From Baekduia soli (lineage in GTDB: Bacteria; Actinomycetota; Thermoleophilia; Solirubrobacterales; Solirubrobacteraceae): 64,000 nucleotides of DNA. Under the pieces are notes generated by a model. That model worked only from the letters and a program-made list of their open reading frames with translations. It did not search any database and was not told the DNA's origin. The stretch lies in assembly GCF_007970665.1 (NCBI RefSeq), contig NZ_CP042430.1:1240001-1304000 (forward strand), read 5' to 3'. Of this stretch, positions 52,207 to 60,145 are shown one piece after another. Positions within the stretch are counted from its first letter, which is position 1; every line of letters begins with the position of its first letter. Position numbers and translations under genes: made by a program.

Positions 52207-53802
52207 CTAGGACGTCGCAGCGTCGAGCCGGGCCTGCGTGCGCATCTCGGAGAGGATGCGCTCCAGCCGCGGCTCGGTCTCGGTGTCCACGTGCGTCATC
52301 GCGGCCCCGACGGCCGGGTGCACCGCGCTGATCGCGCGGTGCATCTCGTGCGCGACGGCGCGGTAGCTCGGGTGCCCCTCGCGCCCGGAGCGCAGCTCGA
52401 TGAGCTGCATCGCCTCGCGGGCGTTGAGGTCCAGGACGTAGCGGATCCGGTATCCCAGGCACAGGGCGTAGGGCGCCGCGCGGTGCTGCCCGGCGTCGGC
52501 GAGCGCCTGCCAGGCGGCCCGCGAGGTCTCGTAGGCGCGCCGGACGTCGTCGCCGCAGCCGGCGGCGTCGACCTCCTCGGGCACGCCCGCCCCGAGGTGT
52601 GGGGTGAGCTGCTGCCACTGGACGGTCAACATCCGGTGGCGCTGCAGGTCGCGGAAGGCGCCGTAGTCCGAGACGATCTCGAAGCGGTAGCGCAGGGCCT
52701 CGAAGCCGCGGCCGGGCCGGTGGCGCCGGTTGGCGCGGGTGCCGACCAGGTCGGCGAGCATCGCCGCGCGCTCGTCCGCCGCCAGGGCGGCGAGGCGGAT
52801 CCGCGCGGCCTCCTCCCCGACGCCGGTGGCCTCGAACAGCAGCGCCGCCAGCAGCGCGTCCTCGTCGCCGTCGACATGCAGCAGCCGCACCGACGAGCCG
52901 CCCTCGCCGTCCCCGGTCCCGCGCTCCAGGCCCAGGCGCGCCGCCCACCGCGCCGCCGCGGCGTCGCGCTCCTGCAGATAGGCGACCCACTCGCCGCCGC
53001 GGTCGGGGCGCTCCACGCGCGCGACGAAGGACGGCATGACGGCCTGGACGGCCTCCAGGATGCCCTGCCCGTAGGCCCGGGCCTCGGGCAGGGGATGGGC
53101 CAGCAGGTGCAGGATGAGCTGCTCGTAGCTCTGGCCCGAGGCGTAGATGCCCATGTGCGACAGCGCCGCGGCGGGCAGCACGCCGCGCAGGAGGTCCAGC
53201 GCCTTGGCCCCGAGCGCGCGCGTGCGCGCGGGGGAGGGGTCGCCGGGGAACTCGTCGTCCAGCCACGCGCGCACGCGCGGGAGCGCCCCCGCGTAGACGC
53301 CGAACACCTCGTCCATGGCGGCGGCGTAGCCGGGCCCCAGCGCGCCGTCGCGGTAGTAGCGGTAGCGCGGCTCGCCCTCCCGGCCCGCGGGCATCGGGGC
53401 GTCGTAGGGGATGTAGCGCGTGGACTGCTCGAGGTAGGAGGCCAGCCGCGGGCGCTGCAGGACCTTGGTGAGCACGTTGGAGGTCCACTCGCAGGCGACG
53501 TGCATCCCGCCGAGCTGGGCCACGGAGTCGTCGCCGTAGCCCAGGAAGATCCGGTCGTAGAGGTCGGCGGCCCGCCGACCCTCGCCGGACTCGAAGGCGG
53601 GCAGGCCGGGCAGCGACTCGGCGAACTCGTCCAGGAAGAGGCGGCGCAGGGTCCCCTGGTAGCGGGAGTAGCGGGCGAACAGCGCGCCCTTGACGGTCTC
53701 GGGCAGGTTGACGAGTGCGAAGACGGGACGGTCGAGGTTCGTCACGTGCGGGGCCAGCACGGCCCGCTCGGCGGGGGAGAAGGTCTCGACGGGGTAGTCC
53801 AC
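52207..53802 (-). CDS. ThyX-like protein with two fused thymidylate-synthase-type domains
   Basis: A 531-residue protein built of two halves that each resemble flavin-dependent thymidylate synthase (ThyX, usually 220-260 residues). The N-terminal half has RPRLASYLEQSTRY at 117-130: Ser127 of the RHR-x7-S motif is kept, but His is Pro. The C-terminal half has the RHR (388-390, LQRHRMLTVQWQQL), but Gln replaces the Ser, and it ends with the family's NAREAMQLIELRSGREGHPS region. So neither half has a full motif. It may be an active fused pseudodimer or a divergent flavoprotein. The GTG at 53802, with TAGCAT 10 nt before it, is chosen over a GTG at 53853. Confidence 0.8.
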   Translation of the reverse strand: MDYPVETFSPAERAVLAPHVTNLDRPVFALVNLPETVKGALFARYSRYQGTLRRLFLDEFAESLPGLPAFESGEGRRAADLYDRIFLGYGDDSVAQLGGMHVACEWTSNVLTKVLQRPRLASYLEQSTRYIPYDAPMPAGREGEPRYRYYRDGALGPGYAAAMDEVFGVYAGALPRVRAWLDDEFPGDPSPARTRALGAKALDLLRGVLPAAALSHMGIYASGQSYEQLILHLLAHPLPEARAYGQGILEAVQAVMPSFVARVERPDRGGEWVAYLQERDAAAARWAARLGLERGTGDGEGGSSVRLLHVDGDEDALLAALLFEATGVGEEAARIRLAALAADERAAMLADLVGTRANRRHRPGRGFEALRYRFEIVSDYGAFRDLQRHRMLTVQWQQLTPHLGAGVPEEVDAAGCGDDVRRAYETSRAAWQALADAGQHRAAPYALCLGYRIRYVLDLNAREAMQLIELRSGREGHPSYRAVAHEMHRAISAVHPAVGAAMTHVDTETEPRLERILSEMRTQARLDAATS

Positions 53803-53812
53803 GGGGGCGGCG

Positions 53813-53818
53813 ATGCTA
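53813..53818 (-). promoter_or_regulatory. -10 element of the ThyX-like gene
   Basis: TAGCAT with 10 nt to the GTG at 53802; it lies within the longer open frame and argues for the shorter protein. Confidence 0.5.
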
Positions 53819-53919
53819 GCGACCGGTCCGGCGGGGCGCGATCGCGGACTCACGCCCGCTTGCGCACTTTGTCCACCGGCTGAATCACCACTTTGCCCAT
53901 TGGGGCAGTCGACTTGGGG

Positions 53920-53925
53920 TACACT
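53920..53925 (+). promoter_or_regulatory. -10 element of the sulfate transport operon
   Basis: TACACT in an AT-richer patch (53880-53960). It gives a leader of about 48 nt with GGGAGG at 53963-53968, so this operon is not leaderless. A small inverted repeat (TGCCC/GGGCA, 53894-53907) lies just upstream. Confidence 0.55.
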
Positions 53926-53979
53926 GTCGAACCTCCGAAACCTGACTGCGTTTGACCCTTTTGGGAGGCCGTCCCGCTC

Positions 53980-55005
53980 GTGAAGCTCAAGATCCTGATC
54001 CTCGCCCTAGCCTCCGCGGCCCTCCTGGCCGCCGGATGCGGCGGCGCCTCCGACAGCACCTCGGGCTCCTCGGGCTCGTCCTCCTCGGGCTCGGGCGGCG
54101 GCTCCTCGCTGTCGCTGGTGGCCTACTCCACGCCCGAGGTCGTCTACGACGAGATCATCCCCGACTTCCAGAAGACCCCCGAGGGCAGGGGCGTGTCGTT
54201 CAAGACCTCCTACGGCGCCTCGGGCGACCAGAGCCGCGCGGTGCTCGCCGGCCAGAAGGCCGACGTCGTCGCGCTCTCGCTCGCGCCCGACGTCGACAGG
54301 CTCGTGCCGGACAAGCTCGTCCCCGCCGACTGGGTCGAGCAGACCGAGGCGGCCGGCGGCAAGGGCGGCTTCGTCACGACCTCGCTGGTGTCCTTCGTCG
54401 TGCGCAAGGGCAACCCGAAGGGCATCAGGGGGTGGGACGACCTCCTCAAGCCCGGCGTCAAGGTCGTCACGCCCAACCCGTTCACCTCGGGCGCGGCGAA
54501 GTGGAACCTCATGGGCGCCTACCAGCACGGCGGCATCGACTACGTCCGCCGGCTGCTGACCGACCACGTGCCGGTCCAGCCCAAGTCCGGCCGCGAGGCG
54601 CTGCAGACCTTCACCGGCGGCGAGGGCGACGTCCTCATCTCCTACGAGTACGAGTACACGACGGCCGTCAAGAAGGGCGAGAAGGGCCTGCAGCTCGTGC
54701 AGCCCGCCGACACGTTCCTGATCCAGAACCCGATCGCGGCCACGACCGCGGGCGGTGCCAAGGGCCGGGCCTTCGTGACGTTCGCGCTCAGCGACGCCGC
54801 CCAGCAGCACTTCGCCGACTGGGGCTACCGCCCGGTCAACCAGGCGGTCTTCGACAAGAACAAGGCCAGGTTCCCTTACCCGCCGACGGTCAGGACGATC
54901 GACGACTACGGCGGATGGTCGAAGGTCAACGACGAGCTGTTCGACCCCGAGAAGGGCTCCGTCGCCAAGATCGAGGACGACAACGGGGTCTCGACCGCCA
55001 AGTGA
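53980..55005 (+). CDS. sbp: sulfate/thiosulfate ABC transporter substrate-binding lipoprotein
   Basis: Binds sulfate or thiosulfate outside the membrane. A lipoprotein signal (LLAAGCGG, Cys20) is followed by a Ser/Gly linker and a 295-residue type II binding domain. Family segments are visible: LVAYSTPEVVYDEIIPDF, SYGASGDQSRAVL, ADVVALSLAPDVDRL, VTPNPFTSGAAKWNLMGAY and GEGDVLISYEYEY. The GTG start follows GGGAGG by 11 nt. Its stop overlaps the first permease gene as GTGA; the operon runs sbp-cysT-cysW-cysA. Confidence 0.95.
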   Translation: MKLKILILALASAALLAAGCGGASDSTSGSSGSSSSGSGGGSSLSLVAYSTPEVVYDEIIPDFQKTPEGRGVSFKTSYGASGDQSRAVLAGQKADVVALSLAPDVDRLVPDKLVPADWVEQTEAAGGKGGFVTTSLVSFVVRKGNPKGIRGWDDLLKPGVKVVTPNPFTSGAAKWNLMGAYQHGGIDYVRRLLTDHVPVQPKSGREALQTFTGGEGDVLISYEYEYTTAVKKGEKGLQLVQPADTFLIQNPIAATTAGGAKGRAFVTFALSDAAQQHFADWGYRPVNQAVFDKNKARFPYPPTVRTIDDYGGWSKVNDELFDPEKGSVAKIEDDNGVSTAK

Positions 55006-55853
55006 GCACGCAGGCCGCCACCCCCGCCGCCCCGGCGCGCCCCCGGCGCCGTCCGTACCCCACGGCGCGCGCGGGCGGCGTCGGCGGCCGCGGCATGGGC
55101 CTGGCGATGCTGTGGCTGAGCATCATCGTGCTCCTGCCGCTGGCGGCGCTGGCGGCCAAGTCGCTCGACGGCGGCCTCTCGGCCTTCTGGGACTCCGTCT
55201 CCAGCCGCCAGGCCGTCTCGGCGCTGAGGTTCACACTGATCGTCTCGGTCATCGTCGCGGCGGTCAACGCCGTCGCCGGCCTGGCGATCGCCTGGACGCT
55301 CGTGCGCGACGAGTTCCCCGGGCGCAGGATCGTCAACGCGGTGATCGACCTGCCGTTCGCCATGCCGACGATCGTCGTCGGCATCACGCTGCTGGCGCTC
55401 TGGGGGCCGACGAGCCCCGTCGGCATCAACCTCGCGTTCACGCAGCTCTCCGTGGCGCTCGCACTGCTGTTCGTCACGCTGCCGTTCGGCGTGCGCGCGG
55501 TGCAGCCGGTGCTCATGGAGCTCGACGACGAGATGGAGCAGGCGGCCGCGTCGCTCGGCGCCGGCCCGCTGACGACGTTCCGCCGGATCATCCTCCCCAA
55601 CCTGGTCCCGGCGATCCTCTCGGGCGCCGCGCTCTCGTTCGCGCGCGCCGTCGGCGAGTTCGGCTCCGTGATCCTCATCTCGGGCAATAAGCCGTTCGAC
55701 ACGCAGGTCTCGTCGGTCTTCATCTTCAAGCAGATCGAGAGCGACAACGCGCGCGGCGCCGCGGCGGTCGCGGTCGTCCTGCTCGGCGTCTCGCTGCTCA
55801 TGCTGATCGCGTTGCGCGTCATCGAGTACTGGGGCTCGCGCCATGACCACTAG
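55002..55853 (+). CDS. cysT: sulfate ABC transporter permease
   Basis: A 283-residue permease with six helices and the EAA loop (EMEQAAASLGAGPLTTFRRI) that contacts the ATPase, plus VGEFGSVILISGN, typical of CysT/CysU. A basic, Pro-rich N-terminal tail of about 30 residues precedes the first helix. The last 11 nt overlap cysW. Confidence 0.95.
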   Translation: MSTQAATPAAPARPRRRPYPTARAGGVGGRGMGLAMLWLSIIVLLPLAALAAKSLDGGLSAFWDSVSSRQAVSALRFTLIVSVIVAAVNAVAGLAIAWTLVRDEFPGRRIVNAVIDLPFAMPTIVVGITLLALWGPTSPVGINLAFTQLSVALALLFVTLPFGVRAVQPVLMELDDEMEQAAASLGAGPLTTFRRIILPNLVPAILSGAALSFARAVGEFGSVILISGNKPFDTQVSSVFIFKQIESDNARGAAAVAVVLLGVSLLMLIALRVIEYWGSRHDH

Positions 55854-56649
55854 CCCGGTCGGCCGCCACGGGATTCGCGTCGTCGCGCTCGGCTACGTGG
55901 CGGTGCTGCTGCTCGTGCCGATCGGCGTCGTGCTCCACCGGACGTTCGAGCCCGGCGTCGGCGCGGTGTGGGCGTCGGTCACGACGCCGGCCGCGGTCAG
56001 CGCGTTCTGGCTGACGATCGAGATCGCGGCCGTCGCCGTCCCGCTCAACACGATCTTCGGGATCGTGGCGGCGCTCGCGCTCGTGCGCTCGCGCGTGCGC
56101 GGCAAGCGCCTCCTCGAGGCGCTCATCGACCTGCCCTTCGCGATCTCGCCGGTGGTCATCGGCCTGGCGCTGTTCCTGCTCTACGGCCGCCAGGGCTGGC
56201 TCGGGCCGATGCTCACCGACGCCGGGATCCGGATCATCTTCTCCGTCCCCGGCATGGTGCTGGCCACGATCTTCGTCTGCCTGCCGTTCGTCGTGCGCGA
56301 GGTCGCGCCCGTGCTGCGTGAGATCGGCGACGAGCAGGAGCAGGCCGCCTCGACGCTGGGCGCCTCGCGCTGGCAGACCTTCCGGCGCATCACGCTGCCG
56401 GCGGTCCGCTGGGGCGTGGCCTACGGCGTCGTGCTGTCGGTCGCGCGGGCCATCGGCGAGTTCGGCGCGGTGAGCGTCGTCTCGGGCAGGATCTCCGGCG
56501 AGACCATCACGCTGCCGCTGCTCGTGGAGAACCGCTTCTCGAATTTCGACCTCGCGGGGGCCTATGCCGCCTCCGCGCTCATGGCCGTCATCGCGCTCGT
56601 GGTCCTGCTCGCGATGACCCTCCTGCAACGCAAGGGTGATGCCCGATGA
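55843..56649 (+). CDS. cysW: sulfate ABC transporter permease
   Basis: A 268-residue partner permease with the EAA loop [20 protein letters not shown] and the CysW-type [26 protein letters not shown] segment. It forms the heterodimeric channel with CysT. Its stop overlaps the cysA start as ATGA. Confidence 0.95.
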   Translation: MTTSPVGRHGIRVVALGYVAVLLLVPIGVVLHRTFEPGVGAVWASVTTPAAVSAFWLTIEIAAVAVPLNTIFGIVAALALVRSRVRGKRLLEALIDLPFAISPVVIGLALFLLYGRQGWLGPMLTDAGIRIIFSVPGMVLATIFVCLPFVVREVAPVLREIGDEQEQAASTLGASRWQTFRRITLPAVRWGVAYGVVLSVARAIGEFGAVSVVSGRISGETITLPLLVENRFSNFDLAGAYAASALMAVIALVVLLAMTLLQRKGDAR

Positions 56650-57671
56650 TCTCCGTCTCCTCGGTCTCCAAGCGCTACGGCGGCTTCGCCGCGCTGGACG
56701 AGGTCTCCGTCGAGGTCGAGTCCGGCTCGCTGACCGCGCTGCTCGGGCCGTCGGGGTCGGGCAAGTCGACGCTGCTGCGCGTGATCGCCGGGCTCGAGGT
56801 GCCCGACGAGGGCACGGTGGTCCTCGAGGACCGCGACGTGACGCGCCTTGCCCCCCAGCGGCGCGGCATCGGCTTCGTCTTCCAGCACTACGCCGCGTTC
56901 AAGCACATGACGGTGCGTGACAACGTCGCGTTCGGGCTCAAGGTGCGCAAGCGCCCGAAGGCCGAGATCGCCGCCAAGGTCGACGAGCTGCTCGGCGTCG
57001 TCGGGCTGGCCGGCTACCAGGGCCGCCATCCGTCGCAGCTCAGCGGCGGCCAGCGCCAGCGGATGGCGCTGGCCCGTGCGCTGGCGGTCGAGCCCAAGGT
57101 GCTGCTGCTCGACGAGCCGTTCGGCGCCCTGGACGCCAACGTCCGCGCCGAGCTGCGCGCGTGGCTGCGCCGGCTGCACGACGAGGTCCACGTCACCACG
57201 GTCCTGGTCACCCATGACCAGGAGGAGGCGATGGAGCTCGCCGACCGCATCGTGGTCCTCAACGGCGGCCGGGTCGAGCAGGCCGGCGCTCCGCGCGAGC
57301 TCTACGACGTCCCGGCCAACCCGTTCGTCATGGGCTTCCTCGGCCCGGTCGCCCGCCTGGGTCAGGGCCTCGTGCGCCCGCACGACCTCATCATCACCGC
57401 CGGGCCCGGCGAGGACGGCATCGAGGCGCAGGTCGCCCGCATCGTGCACCTGGGCTTCGAGGTGCGCGTCGAGCTCGAGCTCGACGGCGAGGGCGCCGTG
57501 GCCGCCCAGCTCACGCGCCACGAGGCGGAGGAGCTCGAGCTGGCCGAGGGCGACATCGTCTACGTGCGCCCCGACGGGACCGCGCCCCTGCAGGCCGACG
57601 GCGCGCCGGAGCCCGCCGCGCCGGCGCCCGAGGCGCCGGCGCCCGAGGCGCCGGCGCCGGCCGCGGGCTGA
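56646..57671 (+). CDS. cysA: sulfate ABC transporter ATP-binding protein
   Basis: A 341-residue ATPase. Walker [11 protein letters not shown]-loop [12 protein letters not shown], signature [15 protein letters not shown], Walker [13 protein letters not shown] and switch His in VTHDQEEA are intact. The C-terminal TOBE-like domain is followed by a tail of about 28 residues made of PAPEA repeats (15-bp DNA repeats near 57625-57660), likely disordered. It converges with the Rrf2 gene, one base apart. Confidence 0.96.
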   Translation: MISVSSVSKRYGGFAALDEVSVEVESGSLTALLGPSGSGKSTLLRVIAGLEVPDEGTVVLEDRDVTRLAPQRRGIGFVFQHYAAFKHMTVRDNVAFGLKVRKRPKAEIAAKVDELLGVVGLAGYQGRHPSQLSGGQRQRMALARALAVEPKVLLLDEPFGALDANVRAELRAWLRRLHDEVHVTTVLVTHDQEEAMELADRIVVLNGGRVEQAGAPRELYDVPANPFVMGFLGPVARLGQGLVRPHDLIITAGPGEDGIEAQVARIVHLGFEVRVELELDGEGAVAAQLTRHEAEELELAEGDIVYVRPDGTAPLQADGAPEPAAPAPEAPAPEAPAPAAG

Positions 57672-57672
57672 G

Positions 57673-58134
57673 CTACCGGCGCGTGACCCAGGCCTCGGGG
57701 TCCTTGGCGAGCCCCTCGATGTCCCTGCCGAGGTCGCCCGAGGCCAGGTCGGCCAGCGTGACCTCCTCGACGACGCTGCGCAGCGCGGCGCGCACCGCGA
57801 TCCACACGCGCTGCAGCGGCTCGGCGGTGCCGGAGTAGTCGACGTCCTCGGGCCGGCCGCCGCGCACGGAGGCCAGCGGCCCCTCGACGGCGCGGATGAT
57901 GTCGGCGACGCTGATCTCCTCCGCCGGGCGCGCGAGCCAGTAGCCGCCCTCGGCGCCGCGGCGGCTGGTCACCAGCCCGGCGTGGCGCATGTCGGCGAGG
58001 ATGTTCTCCAGGAACTTGAGGGGGATCGCCTGGGCCTGGGCGATCGTGTCGCCCTTCGTCGGACGCTCGTTGCCGGACACGGCGAGCTCGATGGCCGCTC
58101 GGACCGCGTAGTCGGCTTTCGCGGAGATGCGCAC
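57673..58134 (-). CDS. Rrf2-family transcriptional regulator (CymR-like, no cysteines)
   Basis: A 153-residue regulator: winged helix opening MRISAKADYAVRAAIELA, the recognition part PLKFLENILADMRHAGLVTSRRGAEGGYWLARP and a dimerisation helix. The three cysteines that hold Fe-S in IscR and NsrR are absent; there is no Cys at all. That matches CymR-type members, which sense sulfur status through cysteine synthase. Being next to the sulfate operon, control of cysteine or sulfur genes is the natural guess, though the two units converge. Confidence 0.88.
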   Translation of the reverse strand: MRISAKADYAVRAAIELAVSGNERPTKGDTIAQAQAIPLKFLENILADMRHAGLVTSRRGAEGGYWLARPAEEISVADIIRAVEGPLASVRGGRPEDVDYSGTAEPLQRVWIAVRAALRSVVEEVTLADLASGDLGRDIEGLAKDPEAWVTRR

Positions 58135-58176
58135 GCCCGCATCGTTCCAGACGCGCCGGAGGGCCGCCGCGGCGGG

Positions 58177-58401
58177 TCAGCCCGCCGCGCCGGGGTTGCC
58201 TGTCGACCGTTGCCGCTCGGACTCCTCGTCGGTCGCCGGTGACGGGGCCTCGGAGCCGGCGGCGCCGCCGCCGGTCGAGCCCGTGCCGCCCTCGCCCTCG
58301 TCGGGCGTCGCACCGCCGGGCTGGGCCTCGGGGTACCCGCCCTGCCCGGTGTCCTGGTCCCGCGGGTCGTCGGTGTGGTCGGCCCTGCGATCGTCGTCCA
58401 T
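58177..58401 (-). CDS. small acidic, probably disordered protein
   Basis: 74 residues, opening MDDDRRADHTDDPRDQDTGQ, rich in Asp, Glu, Gly, Ser and Thr, with no hydrophobic core. No family recognised. Support is a TAGCAC hexamer 7 nt before the ATG and the absence of any better frame here. Confidence 0.4.
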   Translation of the reverse strand: MDDDRRADHTDDPRDQDTGQGGYPEAQPGGATPDEGEGGTGSTGGGAAGSEAPSPATDEESERQRSTGNPGAAG

Positions 58402-58408
58402 GGCGCTG

Positions 58409-58414
58409 GTGCTA
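58409..58414 (-). promoter_or_regulatory. possible -10 of the 74-residue protein gene
   Basis: TAGCAC with 7 nt to the ATG at 58401; the last base departs from the usual T. Confidence 0.35.
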
Positions 58415-58585
58415 CCCCGGCGTGGCCGGGGCAGCACGCGCGCCGGCGCCGGCGGCCTCGCCGGGCAGCCGCGGCTCGCCCGCGGACAGGACGCACGCCG
58501 CGACGTCGGCCGCGCAGCCGGCCCTGGCCGCCCAGCAGCGCCAGCACGTTGGCGGCCGCGGTGAGGGCCGCGGGCGGTGGCCGGC

Positions 58586-60145
58586 CTAGAGCAGGCCGAG
58601 CGACCGGCCGGCGTCGGCGGCCAGGTTGAGCAACGGCGACGGGATGATCCCGAAGAACAGCACGGCGGCGCCGGCCAGGACCGCCACGGCGGTGACCTCC
58701 AGCTGCGGGCGCTCCAGGCCCTCGGCGGCCGGGTCGGCGCCCGCCAGGCGCGGCGCGCCCGCGGCGTCGGACGTCGCGAGCTCGCTGCCGGCGGCCGGGC
58801 GCATCCAGACCGCCGCGACGACCTTGAGGTAGTAGGCCAGGGAGATCATCGAACCCACGACGATGATGATGCCCAGCCACGTGTACCCGCCGTCGGAGGC
58901 GGCGTTGATCAGCGCGAACTTGCCGATGAAGCCCGCCGTCGCCGGCATGCCGGCCAGGGAGAGCATCGAGAGGGTCAGCGGCCAGGCCAGCAGCGGCCGG
59001 CTCAACCCGATCCCGGCGACGGCGGAGATGTCGTCGCCCAGGCCGGTCTCGCGCTCGCGGGCGATGATCACCGCGAAGGCGGCGACGTTCATCATGAGGT
59101 AGACGGCCAGGTAGAACACCGTGGCCTTGACGCCGGTCTGGGAGGCCACCAGGACGCCGGCCAGCAGGTAGCCCGCCTGCGCCACCGAGGACCAGGCGAG
59201 CAGGCGCTTGAGCGAGGACTGGGTGATCGCGCCGACGTTGCCGACGATGATCGTCACCGTGGCCAGCGCGGCCAGCGCCGGGCCCCAGTCGGCCTGGGCG
59301 TCGATGAGCGCGACGTCCAGGAGGCGGATCGCGGCGCCGAACGCGGCGGCCTTGGTCGCGACGGCCATGAACGTCGTGATGGGGGTCGGGGCGCCCTCGT
59401 AGACGTCGGGCGTCCACTGGTGGAACGGGGCGACGGAGGCCTTGAACCCGAGGCCGACGATGGCCAGCGCGATGCCGGTCAGCAGCAGCGCGTCGTGGGC
59501 CGTGCCGCCGGCGACGGCGTTGGCGATGCCGCGGAAGTCGGTGTCGCCCGCGGCGCCGTAGAGGAAGGCGAGGCCGTAGAGGAACGTGGCCGAGCCGACC
59601 GAGCCGATGATGAGGTACTTCAGCCCGGACTCCAGCGAGCGCTCGCGGCGCATCTCCGTCGCGCACAGGACGTAGAGCGGAACGGAGAGCAGCTCGAGCC
59701 CGAGGAAGACCGTCACGAGGTTCTGCCCGGCGGCCAGCACGACCATGCCGGCCACCGACACGAGCAGCATCGCGTAGTACTCGCCGTGGGCGGCCTCGCG
59801 CGGGGCGAGCGCGCGCCAGCTCAGCAGCACCGTGGCGATTCCGGCGACGCTCACGATCCAGGTGATCATGATCGTGAGCTCGTCCATGCGCAGGGCGCCC
59901 TGCGAGCCCTGGGCGACGAAGAGGTCCTTGGGGTGGCCCCACTGCCAGACGCCGAGGCCGATGGCGGCCCCGAACGCGGCGATCGCCAGCAGCGGCACGA
60001 CCTGCTCGCGGATGACGCGGCCGCGCAGGAGGCCGGCCATGAGGACGATGAGCGCCCCGCCCAGCAGCGCGAGGACCGGCGAGGCTCCCGCCCAGTCGAT
60101 GGAGGGCTTGACGACGGCGGCGAGGATGGGGGACACGTGGGTCAC
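58586..60145 (-). CDS. nuoN: NADH-quinone oxidoreductase subunit N
   Basis: A 519-residue antiporter-like subunit of complex I with about 14 helices. The TM5 glutamate is kept (TVFLGLELLSVPLYVL), as are the Lys and His of GFKASVAPFHQWTPDVYEGAPTPI. A hydrophilic insert near residues 450-475 (PAAGSELATSDAAGAPRLAG) lies before the last helices. The GTG at 60145 overlaps the nuoM stop. It is the last gene of the nuo cluster; no further nuo gene follows. Confidence 0.96.
   Translation of the reverse strand: MTHVSPILAAVVKPSIDWAGASPVLALLGGALIVLMAGLLRGRVIREQVVPLLAIAAFGAAIGLGVWQWGHPKDLFVAQGSQGALRMDELTIMITWIVSVAGIATVLLSWRALAPREAAHGEYYAMLLVSVAGMVVLAAGQNLVTVFLGLELLSVPLYVLCATEMRRERSLESGLKYLIIGSVGSATFLYGLAFLYGAAGDTDFRGIANAVAGGTAHDALLLTGIALAIVGLGFKASVAPFHQWTPDVYEGAPTPITTFMAVATKAAAFGAAIRLLDVALIDAQADWGPALAALATVTIIVGNVGAITQSSLKRLLAWSSVAQAGYLLAGVLVASQTGVKATVFYLAVYLMMNVAAFAVIIARERETGLGDDISAVAGIGLSRPLLAWPLTLSMLSLAGMPATAGFIGKFALINAASDGGYTWLGIIIVVGSMISLAYYLKVVAAVWMRPAAGSELATSDAAGAPRLAGADPAAEGLERPQLEVTAVAVLAGAAVLFFGIIPSPLLNLAADAGRSLGLL

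Noticed and set aside
53850-54059. Small minus-strand open frame covering the promoter of the sulfate operon
   Set aside because: It runs antisense into the lipoprotein gene, has no start signal and no domain.
57625-57665. 15-bp tandem repeats at the end of cysA as a mobile or CRISPR-like repeat
   Set aside because: They are in-frame repeats coding for a PAPEA tail with no spacers; simple expansion of a low-complexity coding stretch.
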